Part shown: piece after piece, positions 29,601-35,801 of the stretch
Numbering within the stretch: the stretch's first letter is position 1
Layout: every line of letters starts with the position of its first letter
Source of the DNA: Diploptera punctata
Taxonomy: Eukaryota; Arthropoda; Insecta; Blattodea; Blaberidae
DNA: 64,000 nt
Direction: 5' to 3'
NCBI GenBank assembly: GCA_030220185.1
Contig: JASPKZ010003845.1
Span: 1,187,501 to 1,251,500 of the forward strand
Notes under the pieces: model-generated
Told to the model about the DNA's origin: nothing
What the model saw: only the letters and a program-made list of their open reading frames with translations
Databases searched by the model: none
Program-made: the position numbers and the translations under genes

Positions 29601-32339
29601 ATCGGATGAAATGTTGGTTACTTAACAGTGATATCATAACGTTCATGTGAAATTATAACTTTCTAGTGACCGCATGAACTATCCTTGCATGACCCTTTGT
29701 ACAGTGTTTGCATTTTAACTCGACACTGCCAGGTTCCGTATCGGGAAAAATGCGAAACACAGATTGCTCTCCGAAAATGGCGTAATCAAACATTCCAGAG
29801 CATTAATATACGCAGGATAACATGCTTATTAGATTCAAACATGTCGCTAAAGTAACAAGAGCCTTGGGAATATGTAGTATAAGTTTTACGATTTGAAATT
29901 TGTGAAGATCTATTTAGTATTACCCGTATTGTTGGCCACGGTGGGCTAGTGGTTATGTTCCTTGCCTCTAACCCCAGGGTCCCAGGTTCTGCAAAATGTT
30001 CGGAATCATCATAATAATACATTCACGAATTAAGGTCAATTGTTGACTTGTTTCGGCCTCAAGAGAAACACCATCCAAAAGTGTTTTGAGTGGACGTCCT
30101 GGTCTTCTTCTTCTTGCAGGTTGAGAGCTTAACATTTGTTTGGGATCATGTTATCTTCCATTCGATGAACATATTGACTTGTAATCAAAAATGTTGTTTT
30201 CTAAAGGTTCCATGTATAATTCTTCTAAGATGTCTTTTTTTTTGTGATCTAGTAGTGTGTATCCTGCAGTTCTCCTTAGGTATCTCATTTCAGCAGACCT
30301 AAGTCTCTGTATATCCTTCAATGTCCATACTTCACTAACATAAAAAAGAGTTGGAAGAGCCAGTGTTTTACACACTTTTAGTCTTGAATGTTTTTTGGAC
30401 TAGTAGCTTGAAGATAGAATTTATTAACCCTAAATCCTTAAAAATTTTGATATTTTTTTGAATTTACATCCTTTTCTCCTAAAATATTCGGGATTTCTCC
30501 GGTTTGGTGTGTGTTATGCCCCAAAATTTAGAGGTTTTTTTCTTTGTTTATTAGACTGAAAATTGATAGTGTGATAGCCGGAAATTATAGTTATCAAAAG
30601 GGTATTAAAAATTGATTATTCCCCATAAATATTTGATATTATAATTATTAGGGCTTTTTAGACAATTATTTAATTATAAATGCATATCCAATGGACGTGT
30701 ACCAATCACGTATTGGCACGAAAGGATTTCTTACAACAGCTTCCACGTCAGGTGAAAGCGACCCACTTTAAGTATATAAACACTAGGGGTTTCAACCCCT
30801 AAATCATCTCGTCGGTGGCTAGCGATCTCTAGCCCGTACGAGATCTCAACGCAGTTGTAACCAGCTCTACTTGTATGTCACCTATAGTAATCATTTGTAA
30901 GTCTGCTTCTTTATTTTGACTTAACATAAATAATATATGTCTTATACATTTGGTTTGCTGGAATAAACTCAGTTTTCTAACGTAGTCGGTCAAAGACATT
31001 TAACTTATTAAAGATAGTTTATTATTTGCTCAGGTTCATTAAGTATTGAATTGAGGCAATTGGTTTAGTGTAGTAACTTTAAAGATAGAATAATGTTTAT
31101 CTCTTTAATTAATTTCTATTGTGGTTTTTGTTTATCTTGATTTACTTATTGTTTTAATCTGTTTCTTTTAAATATAGTATTATTGTTAAAATATTTACTT
31201 TAGTTATGTGAATGCCTCTGATTCCTTAGTTTTTGCTATCCCTTGTAACGTTAGGTAAATCCTGACCTTGTTTTAATGTTAAGCCCGTCTCATTTACTGT
31301 ACTCGGCCTATATTTTATATCATGCTACCACTTGACAGGAGACGGGCCATAATAGTGTGTGTGAGGGTCAGCTAGTCGACCACGACCGGAAACTATTGAC
31401 CCCGACAACCAAACACACGTCATTGAATGTAGAAAATAAAAATCTGGAAAACTTAAAAGTGAAGAATTGGACATTGGAAAGTAAATAACTGGAAAGTGAA
31501 AATAAATCAGAAGAAGAAAGCTTTGTTACGAGAAAATTCTCAGCGGAGCAGATATAATCAGACAGAAGAGCAACGTAAAAGCCAGCAACATTATACCAAA
31601 TGTAGTGTATAAGAATGTATTTTCATGAAATTACTTAGTAAGATTTCTGTGCACACCGAAAAAAATAAAAGAAAAGAAAACAAAAAGTAGTATGTTATTG
31701 CTCGTTTTCTACGTTAGATATAGAAAAAATGTCCACAGATATACAAAAATAAACCCAGCGAAGCAAGTTGCCCTCAGCTAGGAGTAGATAAAAAGAGTAA
31801 TCTATTATATAAAACCTTGCTCATTAGAGGATTGCCACAAGGACAAAGTGATACAGACAATTAATTTTCGAAATTGATGAAATGCATTTTGTAAATACAT
31901 TAAAAATTTCAAATTGTAATTGAAGTATATTCTATAAAGTAGAAATTTTGTGAAGATAGTTTCTTAAAATTGAAATCGATCCTCTAATGGCAGCGATGAC
32001 AGTTTTAGAGAGATACAATCTGTCCAAATCTAAGGAATTCCAAAGTGTTGCTAAGAATCCTGTATAGTATATCTTGCCCTGATCATCAATCCCGTGACAG
32101 TTATACTATTGAAGTGTAGAATACTGACCAATGAATGGTAAAAATCTCCATGCATTTCCAACCAGGGGAAACTCTCTCGGTCCGGGAACCTCGCTATATG
32201 GTTTCACGTCAGTTATTTGTCGGATGTTGGGGTCCACGAGGTCTTCAACGACAGGCTGAAGACTCGTTGTATGGGGTCTTCTTCCATAAGGACCTACAGT
32301 TTTCCGCAATTCTTCCAACAGTCTTCTACGCACCGTCAT
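3692..32339 (-). CDS. Mitochondrial-clan cytochrome P450 gene, six exons in window, 3' part beyond left edge
   Basis: Gene-level entry; the exons are listed separately. The joined exons give about 339 residues: a basic N-terminus, the proline hinge (PGPREFPLVG), the RREE..PHRPSMPS and HGKQWDEFR (C-helix) blocks, ELPDNF..YKWALES, VALDTRLGC, and the start of the I-helix (LDLLLVGVDT). These blocks are known features of insect mitochondrial-clan P450s, and the pattern most resembles CYP301/CYP49/CYP12-type enzymes (from recall; CYP301A1 acts in cuticle formation in Drosophila). Exon phases are consistent throughout: 1, 2, 2, 1, 2, 0 at the successive donors. No frameshift or internal stop was seen, so the gene looks functional. 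The ExxR motif and heme-ligand cysteine are not in the window; no matching exon was found between 1 and 3691. Electrons in this clan come from adrenodoxin in the mitochondrion (family knowledge). Confidence 0.93.
3888..4669 (+). mobile_element. Family F element, copy 1 (hairpin orientation A)
   Basis: Starts TTTAACTCATGCCCCAAATG and ends GGCATTACTTATGA. It carries two CCAAT boxes (ACCAATCAC), TGTATATATAGTGCAC, and a terminal imperfect palindrome at 4569-4659. It is a non-coding mobile-like element; its class is uncertain. Confidence 0.75.
4725..4800. repeat. (ATT)n microsatellite
   Basis: About 25 perfect trinucleotide units. Long poly-Ile/poly-Asn open frames across it are artefacts. Confidence 0.95.
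4800..5130 (-). mobile_element. LINE family 2 tail fragment
   Basis: Minus-strand reading EVIKEERLKLYGHVKRLENNKIP then ILDWNPEGRRRRGEFREQW matches the LKxYGHVxRM..RxPKxxLxWxPxGRRxxGRPRxxW block at a LINE C-terminus. Similar decayed tails occur at 36350, 37026, 37700 and 40530. Confidence 0.65.
5537..5665 (-). mobile_element. LINE tail fragment
   Basis: Minus strand reads WMQEIITGMRTRGLEDIEWMD.. DKWRR, similar to the last residues of a LINE reverse transcriptase. Flanked by TAA/ATT microsatellites (5455-5500, 5665-5725). Confidence 0.4.
5796..5997 (-). CDS. P450 exon E5
   Basis: Two bases, 66 codons and two bases (202 nt). Acceptor GTGTTGCAG, donor GTAAGT. It encodes IGRVALDTRLGCL.. SQDSETRRIIQSIHTFF.. 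ELRVPFWRVWSTPTWKKYIGALDVFR. VALDTRLGCL is one of the most conserved blocks of the mitochondrial clan, and PFWRVWSTPTWKKY matches the usual LWKYxxTPxW segment. The preceding intron (5998-12866) is 6.9 kb. Confidence 0.95.
6080..6600 (-). mobile_element. Very degraded LINE tails
   Basis: The plus strand contains CATTCTCATCACATGTCCCA and similar phrases that are the reverse complement of the WGHVxRM coding block. Two related halves (about 6200-6400 and 6430-6560) repeat each other. Nothing is translatable. Confidence 0.35.
6890..7145 (+). mobile_element. LINE tail fragment of another type
   Basis: Plus strand reads WQTKILYWQNPGSAKRGRPR CKWKKSMLKGMRNGGLNLED, the GRPRxxW block near the end of a LINE polyprotein. 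It is interrupted by stops. Confidence 0.5.
7200..7390. repeat. Foldback repeat with hammerhead-like core, minus strand
   Basis: Arms at about 7228-7256 and 7344-7373 pair (AAATATTTATGAAAATCAAT). Between them the minus strand has CTGAAGA (from 7314), GAAAC (7283-7279), AGCT and GTC, the same layout as at 48632-48664, but stem II is not well paired. Confidence 0.55.
7640..8340. other. Unannotated intron sequence
   Basis: Part of the P450 intron between E4 and E5. No coding or recognised repeat signal seen. Confidence 0.4.
8385..8608 (+). pseudogene. Possible orphan coding fragment, unknown product
   Basis: A plus-strand frame with no stop runs from just after TAG (8385) to TGA (8606-8608). 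It reads IFRGSFEDEIHILGKCDDLE, then YWRRQLLPEIFLNSNRGRLA, then CYELVVNPENWINLGRF and KTRKIRTTLIQE. Composition is protein-like (Trp, Cys, Pro, charged residues spread out) and unlike the poly-Ile junk frames nearby. The segment is antisense inside a P450 intron. A CTACGTATGTAG upstream could serve as a weak acceptor; a GAATAAATA follows the stop. It could be a 3' exon of a nested gene, a retrocopy, or transposon coding. I do not recognise the family. Confidence 0.35.
8620..9240. other. AT-rich sequence, no feature
   Basis: Includes a poly(T) run at about 8810-8835 and nothing else recognisable. Confidence 0.4.
9333..10120 (+). mobile_element. SINE family A, old copy, split by a LINE insertion
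   Basis: Head and body at 9333-9560 (CGTCGTAGTCGAATGG; GCCCACCCAGCATCGTGAAG); the tail GGCCAGTAGCCAGCTGGTAG resumes at about 10063. The gap is filled by a LINE 3' end (9572-10045). Confidence 0.7.
9572..10045 (+). mobile_element. LINE family 4, 3' end (CR1/L2/Jockey-like)
   Basis: Reads TFTVASARSWNFLPQDIRGC HTLGTFKSRLYSRLL, the classic last residues of CR1/L2/Jockey-type reverse transcriptases. The 3' end is AAATAAAAGTAAAATAAATAAATG. A longer copy is at 46445-47745. Confidence 0.75.
10290..10860. repeat. Repeat family X, copy 1
   Basis: Inverted TTTTTGCACGATAGTGCG (10317) and CATCGTGCAAAAAATAATG (10734) suggest a DNA-transposon derivative. The flank TGTTTTACAGAATCTCGG is also shared with copy 2 at 12020-12840. 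Confidence 0.6.
10941..11285 (+). mobile_element. SINE family A, young copy with target duplication
   Basis: A 345-bp tRNA-derived SINE with box A GTAGCCGAGCGG and box B GGTTCGAGTCT. It is flanked by the 11-bp duplication TGTTATCGTAA (10930-10940 and 11286-11296). It differs from the copy at 17565 at only about four positions, so both inserted recently. Confidence 0.9.
11539..11800 (+). mobile_element. SINE family D
   Basis: tRNA-like head (GACTAGTGGTTATG, box B GGTTCAAACCC) with a body containing CTTTAAGCCGTGGGTCCTGA. The same body is inverted at 24760 and 39670, and the head recurs at 29935. Confidence 0.7.
12020..12840. repeat. Repeat family X, copy 2
   Basis: Direct copy of the 10290-10860 repeat (TTTTTTGCACAATAGTGCG; TGGCCAGACTGCTAACGTCAG; GAAGTGTTTTACAGAATCTCG) with an internal (AT)n expansion at 12580-12604. 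Confidence 0.62.
12867..12943 (-). CDS. P450 exon E4 (77-nt microexon-like)
   Basis: One base plus 25 codons plus one base; acceptor TTATTTTTCAG, donor GTGAGC. It encodes MEILKDENQELPDNFLGEI YKWALE, the conserved link between the D and E helices in this clan (ELPxxF..ExYKWALES). The first base completes AGA (Arg) with E3, and the last base (T) joins CT of E5 to give Ser. It is too short to show up as a long open frame and was found by looking for the KWALES block. Confidence 0.94.
13050..14335 (+). mobile_element. LINE family 1 fragment, interrupted
   Basis: 5' part 13050-13249 and 3' part 13950-14335 are adjacent pieces of one copy (AAATACCTAGGAACA; TTTAAGAGAAGGTAAATG; ATTACGATGGGCAAGA), split by a 700-bp DNA element. 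Decayed. Confidence 0.75.
13250..13949. mobile_element. 700-bp non-autonomous DNA element with TTA duplication (PIF/Harbinger-like)
   Basis: Terminal inverted repeats of about 40 bp (start TACAATGCGATCAGTATA, other end TACAGTGAGATCAGTATA, followed inward by GGACAGCAGACGCGGGG on both) are flanked by TTA at 13247-13249 and 13950-13952. A 3-bp TWA duplication is typical of PIF/Harbinger. No transposase frame is present. Confidence 0.82.
14340..15100. other. Unannotated intron sequence
   Basis: No coding or clear repeat structure recognised. P450 intron between E3 and E4. Confidence 0.35.
15105..15475. repeat. Foldback repeat, Penelope-related, with 3' tail
   Basis: Arms contain GAAGATGAAACATGTTTTTG and its complement, with one arm segment partly duplicated (15125-15225 and 15190-15262). 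The tail GGTACAATATTATTATTTAA then CATAACCTCAAC is shared with copies at 26690 and 50080. Confidence 0.65.
15520..15636 (-). CDS. P450 exon E3 (C-helix)
   Basis: One base completing Ile, then 38 codons and AG (117 nt). The acceptor is TTTGTTGACAG and the donor is GTAATT. It encodes HGKQWDEFRCQVQQ.. LQSGAAKNYVGPLNQ VADDFMS. The WDEFR block supplies the Trp and Arg of the C-helix that contact heme propionate in P450s (family knowledge). The end of a Penelope-derived repeat lies only about 45 bases past the donor, inside the intron. Confidence 0.95.
15717..16707 (+). mobile_element. Family F element, copy 2, with foldback insertion
   Basis: Same ends and body as copy 1 (CATACCCCAAATGGGAG; GGCATTACTTATGA). 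The terminal palindrome (16646-16699) is orientation A with its centre deleted. It is interrupted by a foldback element at about 15983-16245. Confidence 0.72.
15983..16245. repeat. Foldback element flanked by a target duplication
   Basis: Arms of about 75 bp (15995-16068 and 16139-16214) are near-perfect complements. Flanks share ATTGGTAACAATT on both sides. Centre reads GACAGCTTGGCTGTGGAAAC, another hairpin-plus-GAAAC core. Confidence 0.7.
16762..16920 (+). mobile_element. SINE family A, degraded copy
   Basis: CAGCCGAGCGGTTTAAAGC and CACCCAGCATCGTGAAGAA identify the head and middle. Confidence 0.6.
16930..17040 (+). mobile_element. LINE family 1, small fragment
   Basis: GACGAACAGACAGATGAATGG to GCAGATGTAATAA corresponds to the DEQTGEWRRLHN..YRKPDII coding block. 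Confidence 0.55.
17443..17480. repeat. (TG)n microsatellite
   Basis: Dinucleotide run with two interruptions. Confidence 0.85.
17565..17908 (+). mobile_element. SINE family A, young copy with target duplication
   Basis: A 344-bp element flanked by the 15-bp duplication AAAAAAGTAAGGTCG (17550-17564 and 17909-17923). Nearly identical to the copy at 10941. Confidence 0.9.
17967..18483 (+). mobile_element. LINE family 1, 5'-truncated insertion with target duplication
   Basis: Open for about 115 codons (QLLSKNVKLNIYTTIILPVI, LYGCETWTL, KSRRLRWAGHVARMGDER) and then decayed. Ends in GTTAGTTAG. Flanks share TTAGGTGTAG-R-A-R-TTC (17951-17966 and 18484-18499), a 16-bp duplication with two differences. 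Confidence 0.85.
18500..18870. other. Unannotated intron sequence next to E2
   Basis: Contains CACCTGAAACGAAAATTTAA, a phrase also present at 60300; otherwise nothing recognised. Confidence 0.35.
18877..19123 (-). CDS. P450 exon E2
   Basis: Two bases complete the split Gly, followed by 81 codons and two bases (247 nt). The acceptor is TGCTGTTTCAG and the donor is GTGAGT. The product reads HFSIEQLDQV.. YRDYGKVVKVGGL.. HPDLVFVFD.. FRREEVMPHRPSMPSLRYYK.. LRKDFFGNTAGVIG. The GHPD and RREE/RPSMPS blocks are hallmarks of insect mitochondrial-clan P450s. It is separated from E1 by a 13.0 kb intron (19124-32128) that carries the LINE/NUMT/Tigger nest, a hAT element and SINEs. Confidence 0.95.
19259..19500 (+). 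mobile_element. LINE family 1, 3' end
   Basis: GGAAGCTTCTTGTAGGAAAACC to the CAGTGAGTTAGTTAG tail; final 240 bp of the element. Confidence 0.75.
19512..19722 (-). mobile_element. LINE family 1, 3' end, inverted
   Basis: Mirror of the preceding copy, starting ACTAACTAACTCACTGGCAC. The two tails meet within 12 bases. Confidence 0.75.
19740..21510. other. Mostly unannotated intron sequence
   Basis: No supported gene. At 20495-20540 the phrase GTGATGAAACGTCGAGAAG resembles the core seen in Penelope-related repeats. At 19985-20050 the phrase GTGATTAGCTCAATCCAAGG is shared with 54580, so part is repetitive. Confidence 0.35.
21515..21930 (-). mobile_element. LINE family 1, 3' fragment
   Basis: Minus strand encodes FRKIFGSKRDEQTDERRKLH, RTVKSRRLRWAGHVARMGDE and RGAWKLLVGKPEVKCP. 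Starts with ACTAACTGACTAACTCAC. Confidence 0.8.
22426..22668 (+). pseudogene. Cys-rich protein fragment of unknown family (zinc-binding-like)
   Basis: From ATG at 22420 the plus strand reads KPDWCYVNGKCFNPLGRHKS, SLKNFRSVAPWICEKF, then SAKICGNCRQILEGKR and a stop. The cysteines (WC-x5-C, WIC, KIC-x2-C) look like a small zinc-binding module, as in transposon-encoded or domesticated DNA-binding proteins. An in-frame extension upstream to 22363 is possible but weak. After the stop, coding-like text continues with shifts (IPTSL near 22700; YNSEKAQLHI near 22780, then ALQKNVN), so this is probably a decayed longer gene or a mobile-element protein. Antisense within the 13 kb P450 intron. No family named with confidence. 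Confidence 0.5.
23430..24036 (-). mobile_element. Non-autonomous hAT element, 607 bp, with 8-bp duplication
   Basis: Ends CAACGTTTCTCGACC and GTTGGGAACCCCTA; flanks CTGTACAC (23422-23429) and CTGTAGAC (24037-24044), an 8-bp duplication with one difference, as expected for hAT. Body matches the plus-strand copy at 60659-61267. Contains an (AAT)n microsatellite at 23566-23637. Confidence 0.85.
24320..24620 (+). mobile_element. SINE family C, head-truncated
   Basis: GTTTTTATCGGGGTTTTTC, AAACGGTCCCTGAAATCATATGG and the CGGGGCAACGTAACCCCG hairpin match the full copy at 39271. Confidence 0.72.
24760..25060 (-). mobile_element. SINE family D, inverted
   Basis: Plus strand GGATGGATGAAGGTCGG, GGAACCCAGGCTTAAAGTCC and GGTTTTGAACCCGCGACCC are the reverse complement of the 11539 copy. 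Confidence 0.65.
25090..25390 (+). mobile_element. LINE tail fragment
   Basis: Reads KSIRLTWPGHIIRMHDELLL and later RAVVRETKIHFGHGAEK, with stops; the GHxxRM and W..VVREAKxH blocks of a LINE C-terminus. Confidence 0.5.
25610..25740 (+). repeat. Penelope-type GAAACGTC motif
   Basis: GACCATCGTGGTAGAAACGTC has a short hairpin (ACCATCGTGGT) directly before GAAACGTC. Isolated remnant. Confidence 0.4.
25930..26745. repeat. Foldback repeat enclosing a pogo/Tigger fragment
   Basis: Arms of about 100 bp (25935-26040 and 26590-26700; GGTACCTGGTAAGTCAGTCG and its complement) surround 0.55 kb of pogo-like DNA. The tail TTATTACGTAACCTCAAC matches the 15415 and 50080 repeats. Confidence 0.7.
26041..26590 (+). 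pseudogene. pogo/Tigger transposase N-terminal remnant
   Basis: From ATG near 26178 the plus strand reads MAKSYVSLSLNKKVKVIEDK, then KFKCGKP and ITSEWMQGND, followed by phrases of the SGPMLQ..ALAVA..FKASSGWL block in shifted frames. These are the CENP-B-type helix-turn-helix segments of Tigger/pogo transposases. Several frameshifts; no DDE domain. Confidence 0.75.
27344..27469 (+). pseudogene. NUMT: COX1 fragment, 42 codons
   Basis: Reads KEASGNLGIIFAILVIDLPG, then FVVWAHHMFTAEIYLDTRAY and F with TGA as Trp: the conserved WAHHMFT..DTRAYFT region of cytochrome c oxidase subunit 1. Replaces a piece of LINE between CTATCCATCT and AGTCTATGAGAC. Confidence 0.93.
27880..29075 (-). mobile_element. 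pogo/Tigger-type element, internally deleted, TA duplication
   Basis: Terminal inverted repeats CAGTAAAACTTGTTC and GAACACGTTTTACTG-like (plus strand AAACACGTTTTACTG) bounded by TA at 27878-27879 and 29076-29077. The minus strand between about 28590 and 28220 encodes the same HTH block as 26041-26590 (KVKVIEDKEKQ; QISGPMLQSQALAVAIS; FKASSGWL). The catalytic domain is absent. Confidence 0.88.
29935..30000 (+). mobile_element. SINE family D head fragment
   Basis: GGTGGGCTAGTGGTTATGTTCC and CCCAGGTTCTG correspond to the tRNA-like head of family D. Confidence 0.5.
30015..30400 (-). mobile_element. LINE family 3 fragment
   Basis: Minus strand reads TLALPTLFYVSEVWTLK, RLRSAEMRYLRRTAGYTLLD, HKKKDILEELYMEPLENN. 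Same family as 51120-51830. Confidence 0.75.
30690..31480 (+). promoter_or_regulatory. Candidate solo LTR or Pol II promoter
   Basis: AAGTATATAAACACTAGG (TATA box) is followed about 30 bp later by CCCCTAAATCATCTCGTCGG and, at 30962, AATAAA. TATA plus polyadenylation signal with no coding sequence between suggests an LTR, but no terminal duplication was identified. Confidence 0.25.
31490..32100. other. Unannotated intron sequence
   Basis: A-rich, with poor complexity at 31640-31690; nothing recognised. Confidence 0.35.
32129..32339 (-). CDS. P450 exon E1 (N-terminus and proline hinge)
   Basis: Seventy codons plus one base, from ATG at 32339 to a GTCAGT donor after 32129. The N-terminus (MTVRRRLLEELRKTVGPYGRR) is rich in Arg with no acidic membrane anchor, as expected for a mitochondrial targeting peptide; microsomal P450s start with a hydrophobic anchor. 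Residues 45-62 hold the KPYSEVPGPREFPLVGN hinge block. The ATG has a good context (ACAAAAATGA) and lies 7 bases after a clear acceptor (TTTTATTTCAG), so there is probably an upstream 5'-UTR exon. The donor leaves one base, which joins GT at the start of E2 to make Gly. Confidence 0.93.
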
Positions 32340-32689
32340 TTTTGTTCTGAAATAAAACGAAAAACACTTTATATTTTATATAGCGTATGCTGCTAAGCAT
32401 AAATTACGACGAACCAAACATGGCGGCTGCTAGAGTCAATTTTTAATTTTTGATTTCATGTAAACTCCCACTTTTAATGATCGGATATTGCTGATTTTTG
32501 ATAATACCTACCTCGGTTTATTTTTATAACATATATTGAGTTTCGTTGTGAAAAATCGAAAATTGCGACCGCTAGTACAATTTTTAAATTTACCTTTCAA
32601 GTGAACTCCTATACCTAATTGTTTTACAGCATAATAGATAGCAGGTAAATACTCACCGTACATCAAAATCTGATTGTAGAAATTTTCAT

Positions 32690-33836
32690 GACGATTGATT
32701 TAGACATACTTCAGCTGAATTTTTACACGCTTTATATTAGCTTGACCTGCATCTATGTATCTATCTATCTATGTAACTGAATCTTTCAACGCGTTTTCCA
32801 CCCACTTAAAATAATTGGATCGACTTGAAATTTTGTATACTTGTAAAGGACCCGCTACAATACAATAATTTCATATTCATTTTCTAAAATCCTGGCCAGA
32901 ATCATCAAAAAATAAAAAAAATGTCTTTGTAGTTATGTAACGGAATCTTTGAACACGAATTTTCATCCACCTTAGAGACATTGGATCGACATGAAACTTT
33001 GTATACTTGTAAAGAACCCGTGACAATACAATAATTCCATATTTTATTTCTAAATTCCTGGCCAGAATCATCAGAAAATCAAAAAAATGAAAACTGGTAT
33101 AATAGGTTACGGACTTGTCGACTATTTCGTCAATCGCTCTAAGAGCTCAGTTCGAAGAGCGGTGAACTAGTGATACACAATTTCAGTAACCCATAGGTCG
33201 CTGGTTCGAATCCGGCTTGTGGAGGATTTTTATTTTAGAAGAGTAATAATTTTAGCTCATACTACAATAGTATGGAATTTAAAAATATTTACATTCTTAT
33301 CTTATTCTGTAAAATATTAAAACTAAAAACTAAAAAAAATAAATAATAGTTTTTAAAAAACTAAAAACAAAACACACGGCTTCATTAGAAAACCGAACTC
33401 AAAAATGAAAAAATAATTTTAATTTCCAACACGCTTGGGATAAATTTAAAAGTGGTCAACAAAAAAACCATCTCCAACACATATAGAATAAAACTAGAAT
33501 TATCAACAAAAATAAAATAATTTTACCATCAAAAGCCTGGGGTGCTTTTTTATGATTTTTTAACATGTTCTTCTTAGAGACTTTACTTTTACCAATATCT
33601 GTTTATTATCAAATATATTAATTGATATAGAGCACCCCACGCTTTTGATGGTCAAATTATTTTCTTTTTGTTGATAACTCTAGTTTTATTCTATATGTGT
33701 TGGAGATGATTTTTTTGCTGACCCCTTTAAATTTATCCCAAGCGTATTGGAAATTAAAATTATTTTTCATTTTTGAGTTCGGTTTTCTAATAAAACGTGC
33801 TGTTTTAGTTTTTTAAAACTATTATTTATTATAAAT
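32690..33836 (+). repeat. Composite repeat R, copy A
   Basis: In order: two diverged units of a 165-bp tandem repeat (GCCAGAATCATC at 32895 and 33061), a tRNA-like stretch (GGTTCGAATCCGGC at 33202), then a palindrome with arms at about 33340-33558 and 33622-33832 (GGTCAACAAAAAAACCATC; CACGCTTTTGATGGTC). Inverted relative to copy B. Confidence 0.8.
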
Positions 33837-34841
33837 AAAGATATACAACTATATTCATCAGAAAAACCGCCAGGGATAACAATAACAACAAAACAACAAC
33901 AAATTTTGGAAAACAAATTACTTAAACTAGAAAAGAATAAACACTATGAAATAATCAGTAATATGGATATTGAAATATATTTATTACATATCAAAATGTC
34001 TAAAATATTAGGAAACATCATGTGGGAAAACCTAGAAAATAGTTTTTTTTTTCACTTTTTTGAACCTAACCATGGAAAATAAAATTGAGAAACAAAAGAA
34101 ACAGATAAATAATTTGTTAAATAAATCAAAGGAAACGGAAAGGAAGAATATACCAAATAAAATCAAACATCAGAAAAAATCCAGAAATGAATAAAAATCA
34201 GAATCCACCAGAAATGATATTAAAAATTTTTCAAAAGCAACCTTTAACCTAGAAGAGACAAAATTGTTAGAAAAGGGTCTAAAACAGCAATAGATTATTC
34301 CAGTAGAACAAAAGAATACATAGTGGACATCGAAAATTCAATAGAAGGGTTAGTTACAGAAGAAAAAATAATCATCAAAAAACAATGGGAAGAAATTTTG
34401 AATAAAATAAAGAACACAAATAAAAACTCAGTTTGTAAGAAAAATTTAAAAACACTCAAAGAAATAAATAACAAAAATGTTGTATATACAAAATCAGATA
34501 AGCGTAACCAAATCATAATTCTGGACAAAGAAGATTATCTAAATAGAAAGGAAGAACGTTTGAAAGAAGAAGAGTATAATAAAATTAAGAATGATCCCCT
34601 ATCCAAAACCATTAAAAATGTAGAAAATTGTTAAAATTCTATCCGAGAAAGAAAAATTTAAATTAAAAGTGAGCAACCCAAAAAATCCTAATATACATGG
34701 ACTTCCAAAAATTCACAAATCTGGAACCAAATGAGGCCAATAATTAACAATATTGGATCACCAACCTACAAAATTTCAAAATGACTGAATAATGAATTTA
34801 AAAGAATTAATAATTTTGAAAGTCTGCAATTTGAAAATTCA

Positions 34842-35801
34842 TTGGAATTAGTTAAGAAATTAGAAAAAGTGGAAATCGAACCTACAGATAGATTAGTTTC
34901 CTTTGATGTCGTTTCATTATTCACAAATGTACCGAAACAAAAAACTTTGGCGATATTGAACAACTGGTTAAGTAAAAACAACATAGATACAGAGATCAAA
35001 GAAGATTATTTCAAATTAACTGAGTTATGCATTGACCAAATGTTTTTTACATTCAATGGGAGTTTCTATAGACAAAAATCGGGACTCTCAATGGGAAACC
35101 CATTATCACCTTTCCTGGCAAATTTATTTATGAGCGATTTTGAATGTAAAATCACTAAAGCACATCCCACAATGTTTAAATTTTGGAGCAGATATGTAGA
35201 TGATATAATTTGTATTGTAAAAGAAAAACATGTAGAAGATTCCCTAAAACTGTTAAATGTACAGAGTACAAACATCCAATTTACCAACGAAATAGAAGAA
35301 AATAAACAAATAGCTTTTTTGGATCTTAAATTGGTCAAAAACGAAGAAAAAATAAAAATTGAATTTGGGATTCATAGGAAAGAACCTCATACGGAAAATT
35401 GTATTAAATCAACGGGGTTCAATCCAAATGGACATAAATTAGCAGCCTTTAATAGTTTAACTCATAGATTGGTAAACTTACCCTTAAACGAAGAAGATTT
35501 CAAACAGGAGAAAAAACGCATAATCAAACTAGCAAGAGAAAACGGGTTCGATGAAAAAATGGTACATAAAAGGATAGAAAAGTATAAAAAACAAAAAATG
35601 ATAAACAGAAGTACTCTTGAAAAAGAAGACTCACCTATGAAAAAATACAGGAAATTCACATATCACCCTTGGATACACAATACATTCCAAAAAATATTTG
35701 AGAATTTTAATATTAAATTAGCACCAACAAATAACTACAGTTTAAATAAACTAATAAAAACAACAAAAATGAAAAAAACTCATGAAGTCAGGAATATATA
35801 A
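34842..35801 (+). pseudogene. Penelope reverse transcriptase fragment
   Basis: A 319-codon open frame. FDVVSLFTNVP at residues 21-31 is the motif A region, SGLSMGNPLSPFLANLF at 80-96 motif B, and RYVDDI at 117-122 the catalytic YVDD. The C-terminal part includes FLDLKLV and HRKEPHTENCI, typical of Penelope and not of LINEs. The frame lacks the N-terminal thumb/finger segments, which lie upstream in other frames, and ends one base out of phase with the GIY-YIG part. The motif A and YVDD aspartates are intact, but the gene as a whole is broken. Confidence 0.88.

Noticed and set aside
32130..32350. Plus-strand 71-codon frame overlapping E1
   Set aside because: Shadow of the P450 exon on the other strand.
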